Both the position numbers and the translations under genes were made by a program. Shown piece after piece: positions 32,022 through 43,113 of a stretch of DNA of 64,000 bases (position 1 is its first letter; every line of letters starts with the position of its first letter). The notes under the pieces were generated by a model. That model worked only from the letters and a program-made list of their open reading frames with translations, did not search any database and was not told where the DNA came from. This DNA comes from Heloderma charlesbogerti. Lineage: Eukaryota > Chordata > Lepidosauria > Squamata > Helodermatidae. The DNA is taken from NCBI GenBank assembly GCA_026122225.1, contig JANEZZ010001872.1:1-64000 (forward strand), given 5' to 3'.

Positions 32022-33526
32022 GCTGCTGCAAGTCCAAGTTTACCTGCACAAGCACATACCCTGTGTTCTAGAAAAGGGCTTGGGCCAGAAACACGCTGTT
32101 CAGCTCTAAGAGGGCTTTGGATTGGTTCTAGCACATCTCACAAGATCTGGACAACTGGAACATACAGAGATATTGAGAAATAAGTTATCATGAATATCCT
32201 CAAGCATGACCCAAATTTTAGCCTCATTTTTTTCTTCATGGTAATGAGGTTGCAGCTTGGACTGGGTCCTCCTGGGCCCTAGTAAAGTGTGTCCTTCCCT
32301 CCTCCCCATGCTATGTTCCTGTTCCCCAATATCTAATAGTTGGGCTATGTCAGAATTTCATCTTCCTTCCTTCCTTTTCTACCTTCTGTAAATGCAGACC
32401 ACAAGTAACTGCCACTAACCATGTATGCTTAGGATTGCACCGTTCTTTCTTTCTCCTGTTAAAAGGCTTCAATGACACTGCTAGAATCCCATCAGCTTTG
32501 GAAGTTTAAACATTGATCGAATGACATTTTAATATTGAATGAGACTGCACCACCATATGGTAACTGAACCATAAAATACCGGACGACCTATTAAATAAGT
32601 AAATTGACTATTAAGGTATTGCATAGCATCTGTACTGAACTGTTCAGTACAGCTACACATAGTTCTAAGTGCTATTGTGTAGCTGAAACCAAGAGAAGGT
32701 AATTCCAACATCACATATGCTGATTCTATGGTGCTTCGTAGTCTGACAGTATGGAACATTCAAGCAAAAACCAGTGTAGCATTGAAGACCATGCTGAAAC
32801 AAATACGGTAAAGTGTGTAACTATGCCCTTACCAAATATGGTAAGGTGTGTAATTATCTTCATCCAAATTAACCCATAGTCCACCTTTGAGATTAACTAG
32901 CCATACTAGATTTTTATGTTTATTTCTTTGCCTTTTTAACATCCTTTCCCCCCTGAGTAATAAGTTACTCACTTATTACATCCCTTCAAGAGGAAGGAGT
33001 CAATTTAGGCAAAATCACATTGGTAATACATTAATATTGATTGGATAAAAATGTGTTAAACTCAAAACTTCACAGACTATCTCTGTATTTAAAATTATAG
33101 TAATTGCAAAGTACCCCAATTTTGTCTAAATTTGGCCCAAGCCTAAAGACTCCTGGTAAAGTGCCACTATGGCTCTAAGTAGGGCCACATTTTGATGTTT
33201 CAGCAAAAAAGAAAAACCATTCAGAAGCAAACTGACACTTTCCCAGCCTAATTCTCACAATATAACAGTGCCAGCACAGGGCAGTCCATAAGCTCAAAGC
33301 TGATGTCAGCACGGCCCCCTACAGAATTGGCAAGCTGCTCATTCTAGCAGTTAATGTAGGATGGCCCATTTCCTGTGCTGGCAAAGAACAGAGACCAGCT
33401 TGGCTAGGTCTATCAATGAACCCATGCACTGTGCCATTAGAAGACTTTTTAGCAGCTCAGGAGACTGCTGTGAGTGAATGATCACGGTCAGCAGTTACTG
33501 GCATCCCAACAAAATTCCTTATGGTG
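32022..33526. other. Unique AT-rich sequence
   Basis: No gene or assignable repeat. Near-tandem short duplication of ATACGGTAAAGTGTGTAA / ATATGGTAAGGTGTGTAA at about 32801-32855. Confidence 0.4.
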
Positions 33527-33629
33527 ATTAGGCTGGCCAGTTGCACGTCACCCCCAAAGTGGGAAAGCATCAGCAAAAAAGAGGGAAAAAGAGGATGCTG
33601 GTTTGCATAAACTTTGCATATATTAATTT

Positions 33630-33704
<75 letters not shown>

Positions 33705-33900
33705 GTGTGCCTGCTCAATCTGCTGTCCAGGTGCTAACTGTTCATGGGTAACTTCTAGGCCTCTGTTCTCCTGTCTTATGGTTCTTTATCTTTAAACCAG
33801 ACTTGGACTGGACAATCTTCAAACAGAGGACACCTTGAAATAGAGGACTGTCTTCTGACAGCTCTTTACATAGAGGATTGTCCACTATAATCAAGACCAA
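33527..33900 (+). repeat. Unnamed dispersed repeat X, copy 2, with microsatellite
   Basis: Matches 5055-5420 throughout (GGCCAGTTGCA, GCATAAACTTTGCATAT, CTGCTGTCCAGGTGCT, AAACCAGAC, CAGAGGACAC). The segment between CATATATTAATTTA and GTGTGCCTG is replaced by a (GT)n(ATCT)n microsatellite. Confidence 0.55.
33632..33704 (+). repeat. (TG)n(ATCT)11 compound microsatellite
   Basis: About 29 bp of (TG)n followed by eleven perfect ATCT units (33661-33704). The lack of interruptions suggests it is young and variable. Confidence 0.97.
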
Positions 33901-35276
33901 TCCTGAAAACCTGAACCACTCAGGAAGACATTGCAGTAGTGTTACTGATGAACTATAGTTAAACGAGAAGTTTACACCAGGTTTGGGAGGTCCATGGAAT
34001 TTGGGCCCATTTCAAGTGCCCAGCTGAAATCACTGAAAGCCCAAATGCTCTGGCCTTCCCTGGTCTTCCAGCCTCTAGCCCTGGTACATGCCCAGTGACC
34101 GCCCTGCACTGTTTAACCAGCTAATCCTAAAACTCAGGGGAACTTGAGGCTAGGGGTGTTACTAAACTCTACTAAAAGTGGGATTCAGTAGTGGATTTGA
34201 GGTCTCATCCACAGTGAAAGCGAACTAGGCTGGGCTTGGACCTGGAACTGTTGGAATCTGGAAATATCCTTTGCAGGTCAAAAATGCTTTTCTGATGTTG
34301 GAGCATGTGCAGATTCTTTCTGCTTTAGTTTAACACAATGTGAAATAATGTCCTGCTGGTGTGGGATGAGTAGAACAGAGATATTCAGAGACAGGCCTTT
34401 GCACTTTGAGTATCTAGTTTCTTCCAAATGTGTATCTTCCAAAAGCACTGATGTCTCTTGATATTCTGAAATTGCTGGTTACATGAGTAGAATAAATGTT
34501 AGTTGCACCATATTGGTCTCGGCAGACTTCCTCTACTGCCAGATCTATTTTGATGGAAAGGGGATTAACAGAACAGCACAGTCAATGTGCAATTCCTTCA
34601 TCTGGCAGCTTGCAGGATAATTGTTAGAAGAGGAACAGTGGGATTAGTTGAGTTATATATTTTTTAAGTTGTGGTTCGATTTTGCTTATTTGAAAAAGAG
34701 CTAGACAAAGCACAGTGACAGATCCACAAGAGGCTCACTTTGGAGGCAAAGTCAGTTGCTAACTTGGGCCTGTAACAAGAAGTCTGTTTAGGGAAGGGGG
34801 TGGGGAGATGGTATAAGAATGCAAGTAGCCAGCAAGCAGAAGAGCAGTCCTGAAAATAAAGAAGCTGGGAGGGGAACAGTTGAAAAGGCTAAAAGGCAGA
34901 GAGGCTCAATCAGCCTTCATGCTGAATACATCATGCAATTTTAGGAGCGGGGTTGTATTTATCATGGACTGGTAATGCTCTGTTCCATGAGAGGAGTGGA
35001 AAACAGGCAAAATAGTGTGCTCACACTCTTTTTGCTCTTCCCTTCCTGTGGCCTTTTCTCTGCCAGCAAACGGAAATATTTATTTCTCTAGCTGCCTCTA
35101 CCAGACCAGCCTTAAAATGCTCTGGATCTCAGGTATCTACTTTAGGGGCGGGGGGTGTTTAGCTGTGTTAGATATGGGATGCGTAACCGACCCTTCCAAA
35201 AAAGAGGCCACAATAACAAAGTTTAAAGTTTACTGAGGAAAATTGTCAATAGGAAAAAGTTTTAAAATCTGAATGG
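33901..35276. other. Unique sequence
   Basis: No gene seen. Near 34150 a TAGGGGTGT start recalls a hAT terminus, but no partner end is visible. Confidence 0.4.
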
Positions 35277-35301
35277 ACACACACACACACACACACACAC
35301 A

Positions 35302-35333
<32 letters not shown>
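35277..35333 (+). repeat. (AC)14(TA)14 compound microsatellite
   Basis: Fourteen AC units followed directly by about fourteen TA units, without interruptions. Confidence 0.97.
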
Positions 35334-35336
<3 letters not shown>

Positions 35337-35980
35337 GAACAGAGTACTAAAACAACCAGGGATATGTATCCAGCCAACCTAACTAGACTGTGTCCCTATT
35401 TTATCCAGGTCCCTTATCCAAGCTATATCTTACTGTCATTACTCTCTCAATCAATTATCCAATTCAGCAGCTCTCACTCTATCTTTCCTCCATCTCTTTT
35501 TTTTTCTCTTTTATATCATCTAAAATTGCTTTTCCCCTCTCACCAACTCCAATCAGAGGGTAGTTTCTTGTTCATTTCTTCAAATAAGTTTCTATTTCCA
35601 ACATTAAAACTTCTCTCTGTCTTTCTGATCTTCTGCTGAACTTTATAATCTCCCGACTTTCAAAGCAAAAGTTCCTGATTTCTATATTCTAAACTTTTGG
35701 CTTCACTGTTAACCTTTTGGCTGAAAATGATTAGCGCGCGCATGTGCGTGCGCACACACACAGAGACAAATTTAAACCCATAATATCCTAAAACCAAACT
35801 AAATACAAAAATTGAGAACAGTTCTGTTTCTTCACAGTATTCAAAATATTTTTACCATCTTAAACTCATTTCAATATACTTGGTGCAAGCTATAGCTTAT
35901 GGAGAAAGACAAAGAGCATACAAAATACAATTAGGCTTTGGGCTGGGAATGGCCTTTAAGAATCTCAATAAGGTTTTGAA
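35334..35980. other. Unique sequence
   Basis: Pyrimidine-rich on the plus strand from 35440 to 35640; alternating GCGC/GTGC at 35730-35760. No gene seen. Confidence 0.4.
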
Positions 35981-36411
35981 TAGGGATGCAAATTAGCAAA
36001 AATAGAGCTTGTCAAGGTTCTCTGAATTCCACCTCAAAGTTCGTTCCGATGCATGTCTGTATCAGACTGCGAACTTTGTTTTTTTCCCTTTTGCATCAAA
36101 ACTCATGCATGTTTACATGCACTTTTCCCCCAAAGTATGCATCAATTATGCACATCTTTGAAATGTATGCATTTTCTCTCATTCATTAAAGGTTGTTTGT
36201 GTGCATTTTACAAAAGTATACATTTTACGTGCATTTTTAAAATGTACACATTTTGTGAATGCATTATTTTTGTTCCAAGAATTGCATTGCAAACTGGAAA
36301 TGTACGGACTTTGACTTAAATTGTGTTCAGGTCCACATTCAGGTTTGGCAGGTACAAACTATGTAAATTCTGGTCAAAACTGAACTGAAACAAATTTCTC
36401 ATACATTACTT
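35981..36411 (+). mobile_element. AT-rich hAT-like element W, copy 2
   Basis: Starts TAGGGATGCAAATTAGC. Flanked by GTTTTGAA (35973-35980) and GTTTTGAG (36412-36419), 7 of 8 matching. The interior has repeated ATGCATTTT / AAAATGTACACATTTT motifs in both orientations, collinear with the copy at 26992. The right terminus is diverged from the expected CATCCCTA. Confidence 0.5.
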
Positions 36412-36430
36412 GTTTTGAGAAGATATACAT

Positions 36431-36921
36431 TAGGGATGTCAGAGGAATCCATCCAGGGGGTGAAGTTCGCTGAGCTTTTAGCAGCTTGGCCTCCCGGACT
36501 CTGACTCGCTAACCCACAAGCTTGCTTCACTCAGTCTGTATGAGTTAGGCCAGCTCATGGATCCCAGTTCCCCCTTGCCATAAAATTTACACAAATTGCA
36601 GCCACAATTTGCATAATTTATACCAATTTTGGCTGTAATTCGCTTAATTTATGCAAATTGCAGCCATAATATGCTTAATTTACACAAATTACACCTGCAA
36701 TTTGAGCAAAATTAAGCATATTGCAGCTGCAGTTTGCATAAATTACACAAATTGCAGGTGCAATTTGCATAAATGCTGACTGGGGGAGGGGAAGCTGAGA
36801 AATTTCCCAGATTCTGGGAAAAAGCCCGTGGCTCATCTTGCAAATGCAAGCCGAGCCAGGGGCTCTGGGGACATCCAGTGAGCCCAAAAAGGGCTGGATT
36901 TCCCTGCTACAGCCATCCCTA
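36431..36921. mobile_element. TAGGGATG element 8, AT-rich core
   Basis: TAGGGATGTCAGAGGAATCC to CCATCCCTA, flanked by ATATACAT (36423-36430) and GCATACAT (36922-36929), 6 of 8 matching. The core (36580-36775) is built from tandem and inverted copies of a short unit near CACAAATTGCAGC / GCTGCAATTTGCATAAATT, with different spacing and no GATAGGCTACG palindrome. Confidence 0.7.
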
Positions 36922-36929
36922 GCATACAT

Positions 36930-38704
36930 CCATCAGAACTGGATACACCAAGCAGCATCCACCAGCAGATAATTGTCTGTTTGTACTGAAACATCCTACT
37001 GAATTCCCAGATGACTGAGTACACAACATATAGATTTTTAAAATGCATTCCTAGCTAGGAAGCACTACTAAACATTGATCCCCAGGAATATTTTAGTGTC
37101 TTTGAGCAGAGGTTTTGCTGAACCTAACCTCTTCACCAGGTCCTGCCAGCAAATTTTACATAGCAGGAGTCCTTTGTCAAAAGGAGCCTACACTGTGAAA
37201 GTCTCTTCTTCAGGAACTCCACGGGGTACTGAGTACTTTGACATTTCAATTAATTTAACAGCTTGTCTTTGTGTGGCTCTGCTTACAGATTTCTACAATT
37301 TTGTCACGTAAATTACACATGTGGATTTAAAACATTTTTTTTTCTTATTGCTCCACCCACCCTGCCTTTGCTACGGCTGTGAAGGTTTTTCAGGTACACT
37401 GATTAACTATCAGAATATGGTTATAGAACTAGGGAAGAATTTTAAAAGTGAACTAGATAAACTTACAGAATACATTTCTTACAGAACACTTTTTATTATT
37501 CTAAGTCAAGGACAATATCACCAAATCATCTGAGTATTTCCAACTTTAGACAAAGCCTAACTTCATTTTCTCAATGATTACATTCTGAAGAACCATTAGG
37601 ACTTATTTCCTTGCCCTTCTTCCAGTTTTGATCTGTTATCCATACTCCAAATCCTAGGGGCTTTGTGAGTGGTTTGCTGTGAAGACCTACTTTCAGCACA
37701 CATCAGTCAGCACTCTTTTATCTAAAAAAACAAACGAGGTTTTGCACTGATCCTGTCCTTCCTTTCATACAACTACACTGGCATACCTCTAGACAGGCAT
37801 TTCCTGTACTGTGCCACAGTTTTATGGCAGGAAGAGGAGGGATTCTGAAGAGCACGAACAGGAATGGCTTCCTTTTTCCTTGCCTTCCTCCTGAAACATT
37901 CCTGTGTAGTGCAGAGAGGATAGTTTTACAACAAATACCACCCCAACCCTAGACTCCCTCTAAGATACATTCTATAAGCTATTAGGGGCTTGACAAAGCC
38001 AACTCTCACTTTGTCTCCCCCACTTCCACTTTCCTTTCCATGCCCCTTCAAATGCCACCTCAACATTCTATATATATTATTTATGTATTTAAAAGATTTT
38101 AACCCACCTTTCAAGGCACGCTTCCCTCACAAAGTGACTTACAAGATTATAAAACAAATGAAAAAAAAAAGTTTACCAGAGGTCTTCTTGGTAGATAGCT
38201 GGTAGAACTGCTGATCTTCTGCTGATCTTCATTTCCTCAGGGGTTTCAGGTAGGGCTGTGCGTTGCTTCGTGCCAAATCTGAATACCGAAGTGAATCGAG
38301 GTGCTTGGGGGGGTGCCTTGGTGAGATCTGAAGTGGATCAGAACAGCACTGAGGCGCTGTGAAGTGGGTCACCACCGACACGCCTGGGTCCACCTTGCAG
38401 ATTCAAAGCTATTCTGATGCCTTCTGAAGCTCAGACAGCCTGTCTCTAAAATGTATTAACTTGTGAAAGATAAGGGAGGGGGAAAGGGAGAGGAGGAGGA
38501 GAGGGTGAGCTTTGACAAATGGCCACTCTAATTGCCAAATTAGGGCTGAACTTAACCCAGCTGTCTCCAATCAGTGACAGTGTTGGAGGAGGGGGTGGAG
38601 GTACAGTATATATTGGAGAAAAGCTTGTGTTTGTTTCATTGTGAGAGAGATTGCTGCTAGGAGTGGTGGTTACTGGAGAGAGCTGTTAGAAAGAATTGGT
38701 TAGG
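36930..38704. other. Mostly unique sequence
   Basis: No gene. At about 38252 TAGGGCTGTGCGTTGCTTCG looks like the left end of another hAT-type MITE, with no matching right end found. The rest is unassigned. Confidence 0.35.
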
Positions 38705-38816
38705 TAGTTGTAGTTGTAGTTGTAGTTGTAGTTGTAGTTGTAGTTGTAGTTGTAGTTGTAGTTGTAGTTGTAGTTGTAGTTGTAGTTGTAGTTGTAGTTG
38801 TAGTTGTAGTTGTAGT
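38705..38816 (+). repeat. (TAGTTG)n hexanucleotide repeat, about 18.7 units
   Basis: 112 bp of perfect TAGTTG repeats. The minus strand is an open Leu-Gln repeat, which is a consequence of the repeat and not a protein. It is not telomeric (TTAGGG) sequence. Confidence 0.97.
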
Positions 38817-39183
38817 ACTGCAGCTTTGTTCTTCTTATTCTTTCCCACCCAGCCCTTTTCAATTCAACTATTTCCTTTCCTTTTTTTTCTAGATTATTTA
38901 TTCAAAACAAAACAGTAGTTTAGTAGTTTTGTGTCCTCCTTTCCTTTCCTTGTTCTTTAGCTCCCCCTACCCCGCCCTTCTGAATTATTCAACCATTCTT
39001 ATTTTCTTTCTTTCTTATCCTTTATTTAAAAAAATAAAAAAATAAAAGTAGTTTAGTTGCCTTGTCTTCTTCTTTGACTCTCCCCCCCCCCGCCATTCTC
39101 AATTTTACTCTTTTTTTGTAGTTTTCTGGCTAGATCAATATGTATGTACTTTCCTTTCCTTGTTCTTGGCTCTCACCCCCAAC
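38817..39183. other. Low-complexity pyrimidine-rich spacer
   Basis: Two roughly similar segments occur (GTAGTTTAGTAGTTTTGTGTCC.. and GTAGTTTAGTTGCCTTGTC..), each followed by TTCCTTTCC or TTCTTCTTTG and a C-rich run. They look like an old tandem duplication. No gene seen. Confidence 0.4.
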
Positions 39184-39849
39184 TAGGGATGGCGGAGAAT
39201 TTCTCCACGAATCTCGGGGAGGCCGAATGCCAACGCATTCGGCCCCCCAAAATTGGCAGTGAAATTCTCCGCCACCCCCCCAGGATGGGACTTACCTCCC
39301 TCGAATGTCCCTCTCGGCAGAGGGTCCCGTAGCCTATCACGCAAATAGCGTTGCCCTTATTTTCGCCGTAGTCTACGTAAACATTTACGTAGACTACAGC
39401 CACCAAATAAGGAACGGGAATGGCGGCTCCCTATGGGGGCCGCCATTATCCGTACGTGCTTTTTTTTTTTTTTTTTAAAGTCACCCGTGATAGGCTACGT
39501 GACGATTCACGTAGCCTATCATGGCTGACTTTGCAAATCTAGCCGTGATAGGCTACGTGAATCATCACGTAGCCTATCAGGGGGCGGTTTTTTTTTCTTT
39601 CATTGCAATGGCGGCGGCGGCGGCAGCCTGTCGAAAGACCGGCTGCCGCTCCCGCCCCGCTCGAACACCCGCCGAACCGCCGGCCGGACCCGCTGCCGGG
39701 AGGGACATTCGGCGAAGGTAAGTCCCGTCCCGGGGGGGTGCAGGGGGCGGGGGGGTTCGGAGGATTTCTCCCCGAAACTTATTCGGGGGGCCGAACACGT
39801 TGGCGCTCGGCCCCCCGAAGTTTTGGGGAGAAATTCTCCGCCAACCCTA
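39184..39849. mobile_element. TAGGGATG element 9 (complete termini)
   Basis: 666 bp, TAGGGATGGCGG..CCAACCCTA. The left terminal hairpin stem is GGCGGAGAATTTC (39191-39203) with GAAATTCTCCGCC (39261-39273). Donor-like motifs are ACTTACCTC at 39290-39298 (minus) and AAGGTAAGT at 39715-39723 (plus). Palindromes lie at about 39360-39403 and two at 39487-39582. No TSD: the left flank is unrelated, while the right flank begins exactly at an internal L2 position. Confidence 0.85.
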
Positions 39850-40160
39850 CAGCCAGGGCAGCTAGACTGGTGGGGACGAGGGAGAGGGCCTTTTCTGTGG
39901 TGGCCCCCACTCTGTGGAACTTCCTCCCTAGGGAACTCCGTCATGCCCCCTCTTTAATGAGCTTCCGTCGTGCATTAAAAACGTGGCTGTTCAGGCAGGC
40001 ATTTGGGGTGAGTGAGGGTATTTTAGAAAATGTTTTTATTGTAGAATTTTATTGTTTTAAACTGTTTTATTGTATGCTGTACATCGCCCAGAGTGACTGG
40101 GTGACCAGCCAGATGGGCGATTAATAAATTTAATAATAAATAATTAAATAAATAAATATA
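39850..40160 (+). mobile_element. L2 3' end
   Basis: Encodes the L2 C-terminus in frame (ARLVGTRERAFSVVAPTLWN, then RHAPSLMSFRRALKTWLFRQ), then the 3' non-coding end and an AATAAATTTAATAATAAATA tail. The 5' edge coincides with the TAGGGATG element end. Confidence 0.88.
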
Positions 40161-40189
40161 TTACTGTTGTTACCAAAGAAGCTGTTATG

Positions 40190-40830
40190 ACATCCGTGGT
40201 TAGATCTGTCACCTTATATATTAGACAGAAGGATTCAACGTTTTGACAGGGCATTTACGAACTTTCTAATGCTTCTCATTGGCTTATAGGCCAATAAGCT
40301 GGCAGATACTGAGGGATTGTAGGTCATTGGTCAGAGGGTCCTGACTGAAACTGCATAAAAGGGGCAGTTCCAGAATGTTGGAGCATTGTGGTCTGGTGAT
40401 CAGTGGAGCCTAGAAGGGGCAGGAGATTAGCTGAGATCACTGAAGGCAGGAGCTGCAAGTGCTGGCCAGGGCAGAAAGGCTCCTGAGGTAGTTTTCCAGG
40501 TTAGCTTCTGGCTAGAGTGACAACAGAATTGAATTCAGCTCACTGGGGTGGAGTCAAGGAAAGAGTAATTGGCATATGAGTTCTATTAAGGGAAGTGAAT
40601 TTAGCTGACAGTAGAACAGCTTTCTTAGAGTGACAGTATGCAATTTAGTGACAATATTTAATCTTATCTCATATTAGTACATATTTCAAGTAAATAAGGT
40701 TTTAATAAAAAGAATATTTTTGGTGTGTGTGTGTTTTTTAAAAATAATTATCTGTGTTTGTTTATCCTAATGCACCACTGCCGTAATATTTATGGGGTAT
40801 TAAGGGAAAGGTTTATTAGAGTTTTATGGT
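40190..40830 (+). promoter_or_regulatory. LTR-like promoter and polyadenylation block
   Basis: From TGTTATGACATCC, the sequence has several CCAAT-type motifs (ATTGG at 40276-40280 and 40326-40330, CCAAT at 40292-40296). A TATA-like GCATAAAAGG lies at 40353-40362, and AATAAA at 40704-40709 is followed by a GT-rich run at 40722-40732. TATA then AATAAA about 350 bp apart with upstream CCAAT boxes is an LTR arrangement. The TGGTGGCAGTGG near 40828 resembles the start of a retroelement internal region. No partner LTR, coding region or TSD is seen, so this is tentative. Confidence 0.35.
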
Positions 40831-41617
40831 GGCAGTGGAATTAAGTTATAAATTTATAATAGATGTTGAGGAAGGATTGTTAGTCAGATCCTCCATAGTT
40901 TGGGAAAATTTGTTCAGAACAGAACAGAGGGCAGCAAGGTGGTACCCATGAGTGCACTGATAGCTGCAAAGACCCCGGAGTATACCCGCAATCAGCTTTT
41001 CCCTAACTTTATTGAAGTCAGTGGAGTTATCCTGCTCCATTGACTTTAACAGAGGTGGGGGAAAGGGTCCCCTGTCAAAAAAAAGGTTTGAGGGGGGATG
41101 CCCACCTCCCACCAAGCACCCTTGGAGCAACAGGGTCCTTGATGGGAGTGAGCTGCACCCTTCCACCTTTTCCCCAACTCTATAGACTGATTGACTGATA
41201 CAATTATATTACCTCTGTCTGAAGACAGAATATCTATTACTTAATACAAGGAGATACCCTTAGGATTTTAGTTTTGGGTTTGCTTCATTTAATTACAGAG
41301 ACTTAAATAAACCATGGCTGTTTCCTAAAGTACACCTATTTTAATGATAACAGATGAGTTAGAAAAGGCTTTTCATGTTGTACTCAGATGAAAAATAGTT
41401 GGGCAGAGGAAAACTTTAGATCAAGGTAAATTGGATAGATAAAATCCCAGTTTTCAATACTTGCAGATGTTTATTCAATAATCCAAACTAATAGATGGCA
41501 TTTTAATACCAGTTGTTAATGAAAAAATATGTCATGACTACAAAGATTCTGAATTGTTTACATTAAAATCATTGGGTTACTCTTATGAAGGGATTAGTTT
41601 GCATTATCGCTTGTCAG
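40831..41617. other. Unique sequence
   Basis: No gene or assigned repeat. Confidence 0.4.
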
Positions 41618-41924
41618 ACTTCATTTTGTTGTTGTTCAGTCATTCAGTCGTGTCCGACTCTTCGTGACCCCATGGACAATAGCGTGCCAGGCCTTCCTGT
41701 CCTGCGCTATCTCCCGGACCATATTCATTGCATCGGTGATGCTATCTAGCCATCTCATCCTCTGCTGTCCCCTTCTCCTTTTGCCTTCAATCTTTTCCAG
41801 CATCAGGGTTTTTTCCCGTGACTTTTCTCTTCACATTAGGTGGCCAAAATATTTGAGCTTCAGCTTCAGTATCTGTCCTTCCAATGAGCACTCAGGGTTG
41901 ATTTCCTTTAGGATGGACTGATTT

Positions 41925-42237
41925 ATAGAATCATAGAATAGTAGGGTTGGAAGGGGCCTACAAGGCCATCGAGTCCAACCCCCTGCCTAATGCAGGAATC
42001 CAAGTCAGAGCATCCCCGACAGATGGCTGTCCAGCCTCGCCTTGAAGGCCTCCAGTGTGGGAGAGCCCACCACATCCCTAGGTAATTGGTTCCATTGTCA
42101 TATTGCTCTAACAGTCAGGAAGTTTTTCCTGATGTTCAGCCGGAATCTGGCTTCCTGCAACTTGAGCCCATTATTCCGTGTCCTGCACTTTGGGATGATC
42201 AAGAAGAGATCTTGGCCTTCTTCTCTCTATATAAATA
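41925..42237 (-). mobile_element. CR1 3' end inserted in BovB
   Basis: The minus strand ends in the CR1 3' signature (ATAGAATCATAGAATAGTAG on the plus strand) and encodes the CR1 C-terminal block. BovB sequence is split with GATTT on both sides (41920-41924 and 42238-42242). Confidence 0.9.
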
Positions 42238-42489
42238 GATTTGACCTCCTTGCAGTCCAGGGGACTCGTAGGAGTCTTCTCCAGCACCACAGTTTGAAAG
42301 CATCGATTCTTCGGCGCTCAGCCTTCCTTATAGTCCAGCTCTCACAGCCATACGTTGCTACTGGGAAAACCATAGCTTTTGATTATACAGACCTTTGTCG
42401 GCAAGGTGATGTCTCTGCAACTTACTATGCTGTCTAGGTTTGCCATAGCTTTCCTCCCAAGGAGCAAGCGCCTTTTAATTTCATGGCTA

Positions 42490-42606
42490 GATATGGTAGA
42501 ATTTTATTGTTTTAAATTGTTTTATGGTATGTTGTACATCGCCCAGAGTGGCTGGGTGACCAGCCAGATGGGCGATTAATAAATGTAATAATAAATAAAT
42601 AATAAA
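42490..42606 (+). mobile_element. L2 3' tail inserted in BovB
   Basis: Only the last 117 bp of L2 (GTAGAATTTTATTGTTTT to the ATAATAAATAAATAATAAA tail), flanked by the 7-bp duplication ATGGCTA (42483-42489 and 42607-42613). Confidence 0.9.
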
Positions 42607-43113
42607 ATGGCTACAGTCACCGTCTGCAGTGATCTTGGAGCCCAAGAACATAAAATCTGCCACTGCTTCCATTTCTTCCCCTTCTCTATGCCAGGAAGTG
42701 ATGGGACCAGATGCCATGATTTTAGTTTTTTTAATGTTGAGTTTCAAACCAGCTTTTGCACTCTCCACTTCCACCCTCAACAAGAGGCTCTTTAGCTCCT
42801 CTTCACTTTCTGCCATTAGGGTGGTATCGTCTGTGTATCGGAGGTTGTTGATCATTCTCCCAGCAATCTTAATTCCAACCTGTGATTCATCCAACCCGGC
42901 GTTTCTCATGATGTACTCTGCATATAAGTTAAATAAGCAGGGCGACGATATGCAGCCTTGTCGTACTCCTTTCCCAATTTTGAACCACTCGGATGTTCCA
43001 TGTCTGGTTCTTACTGTTGCTTCTTGACCCTCATACAGGTTTCTCAGGAGACAGGTAAGGTGGTCTGGTACTCCCATCTCTTTAAGAATTTGCCACAGTT
43101 TGTTGTGATCCAC
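42607..43113 (-). pseudogene. BovB ORF fragment: RT catalytic part
   Basis: Encodes the RT stretch from MDHNKLWQILKEMG through GKGVRQGC to the palm and thumb, where the L2 insertion ends it. The catalytic YADD is changed to YTDD. It is out of frame with the upstream fragment because 4 bp are missing in the codons for AFDCVDH (near 43115). Confidence 0.85.

Noticed and set aside
38252..38460. Another hAT MITE starting TAGGGCTGTGC
   Set aside because: Only a left-end-like motif; no matching right terminus or duplication found, so not listed as an element.
38657..38848. Leu-Gln repeat protein on the minus strand
   Set aside because: A direct consequence of the (TAGTTG)n microsatellite.
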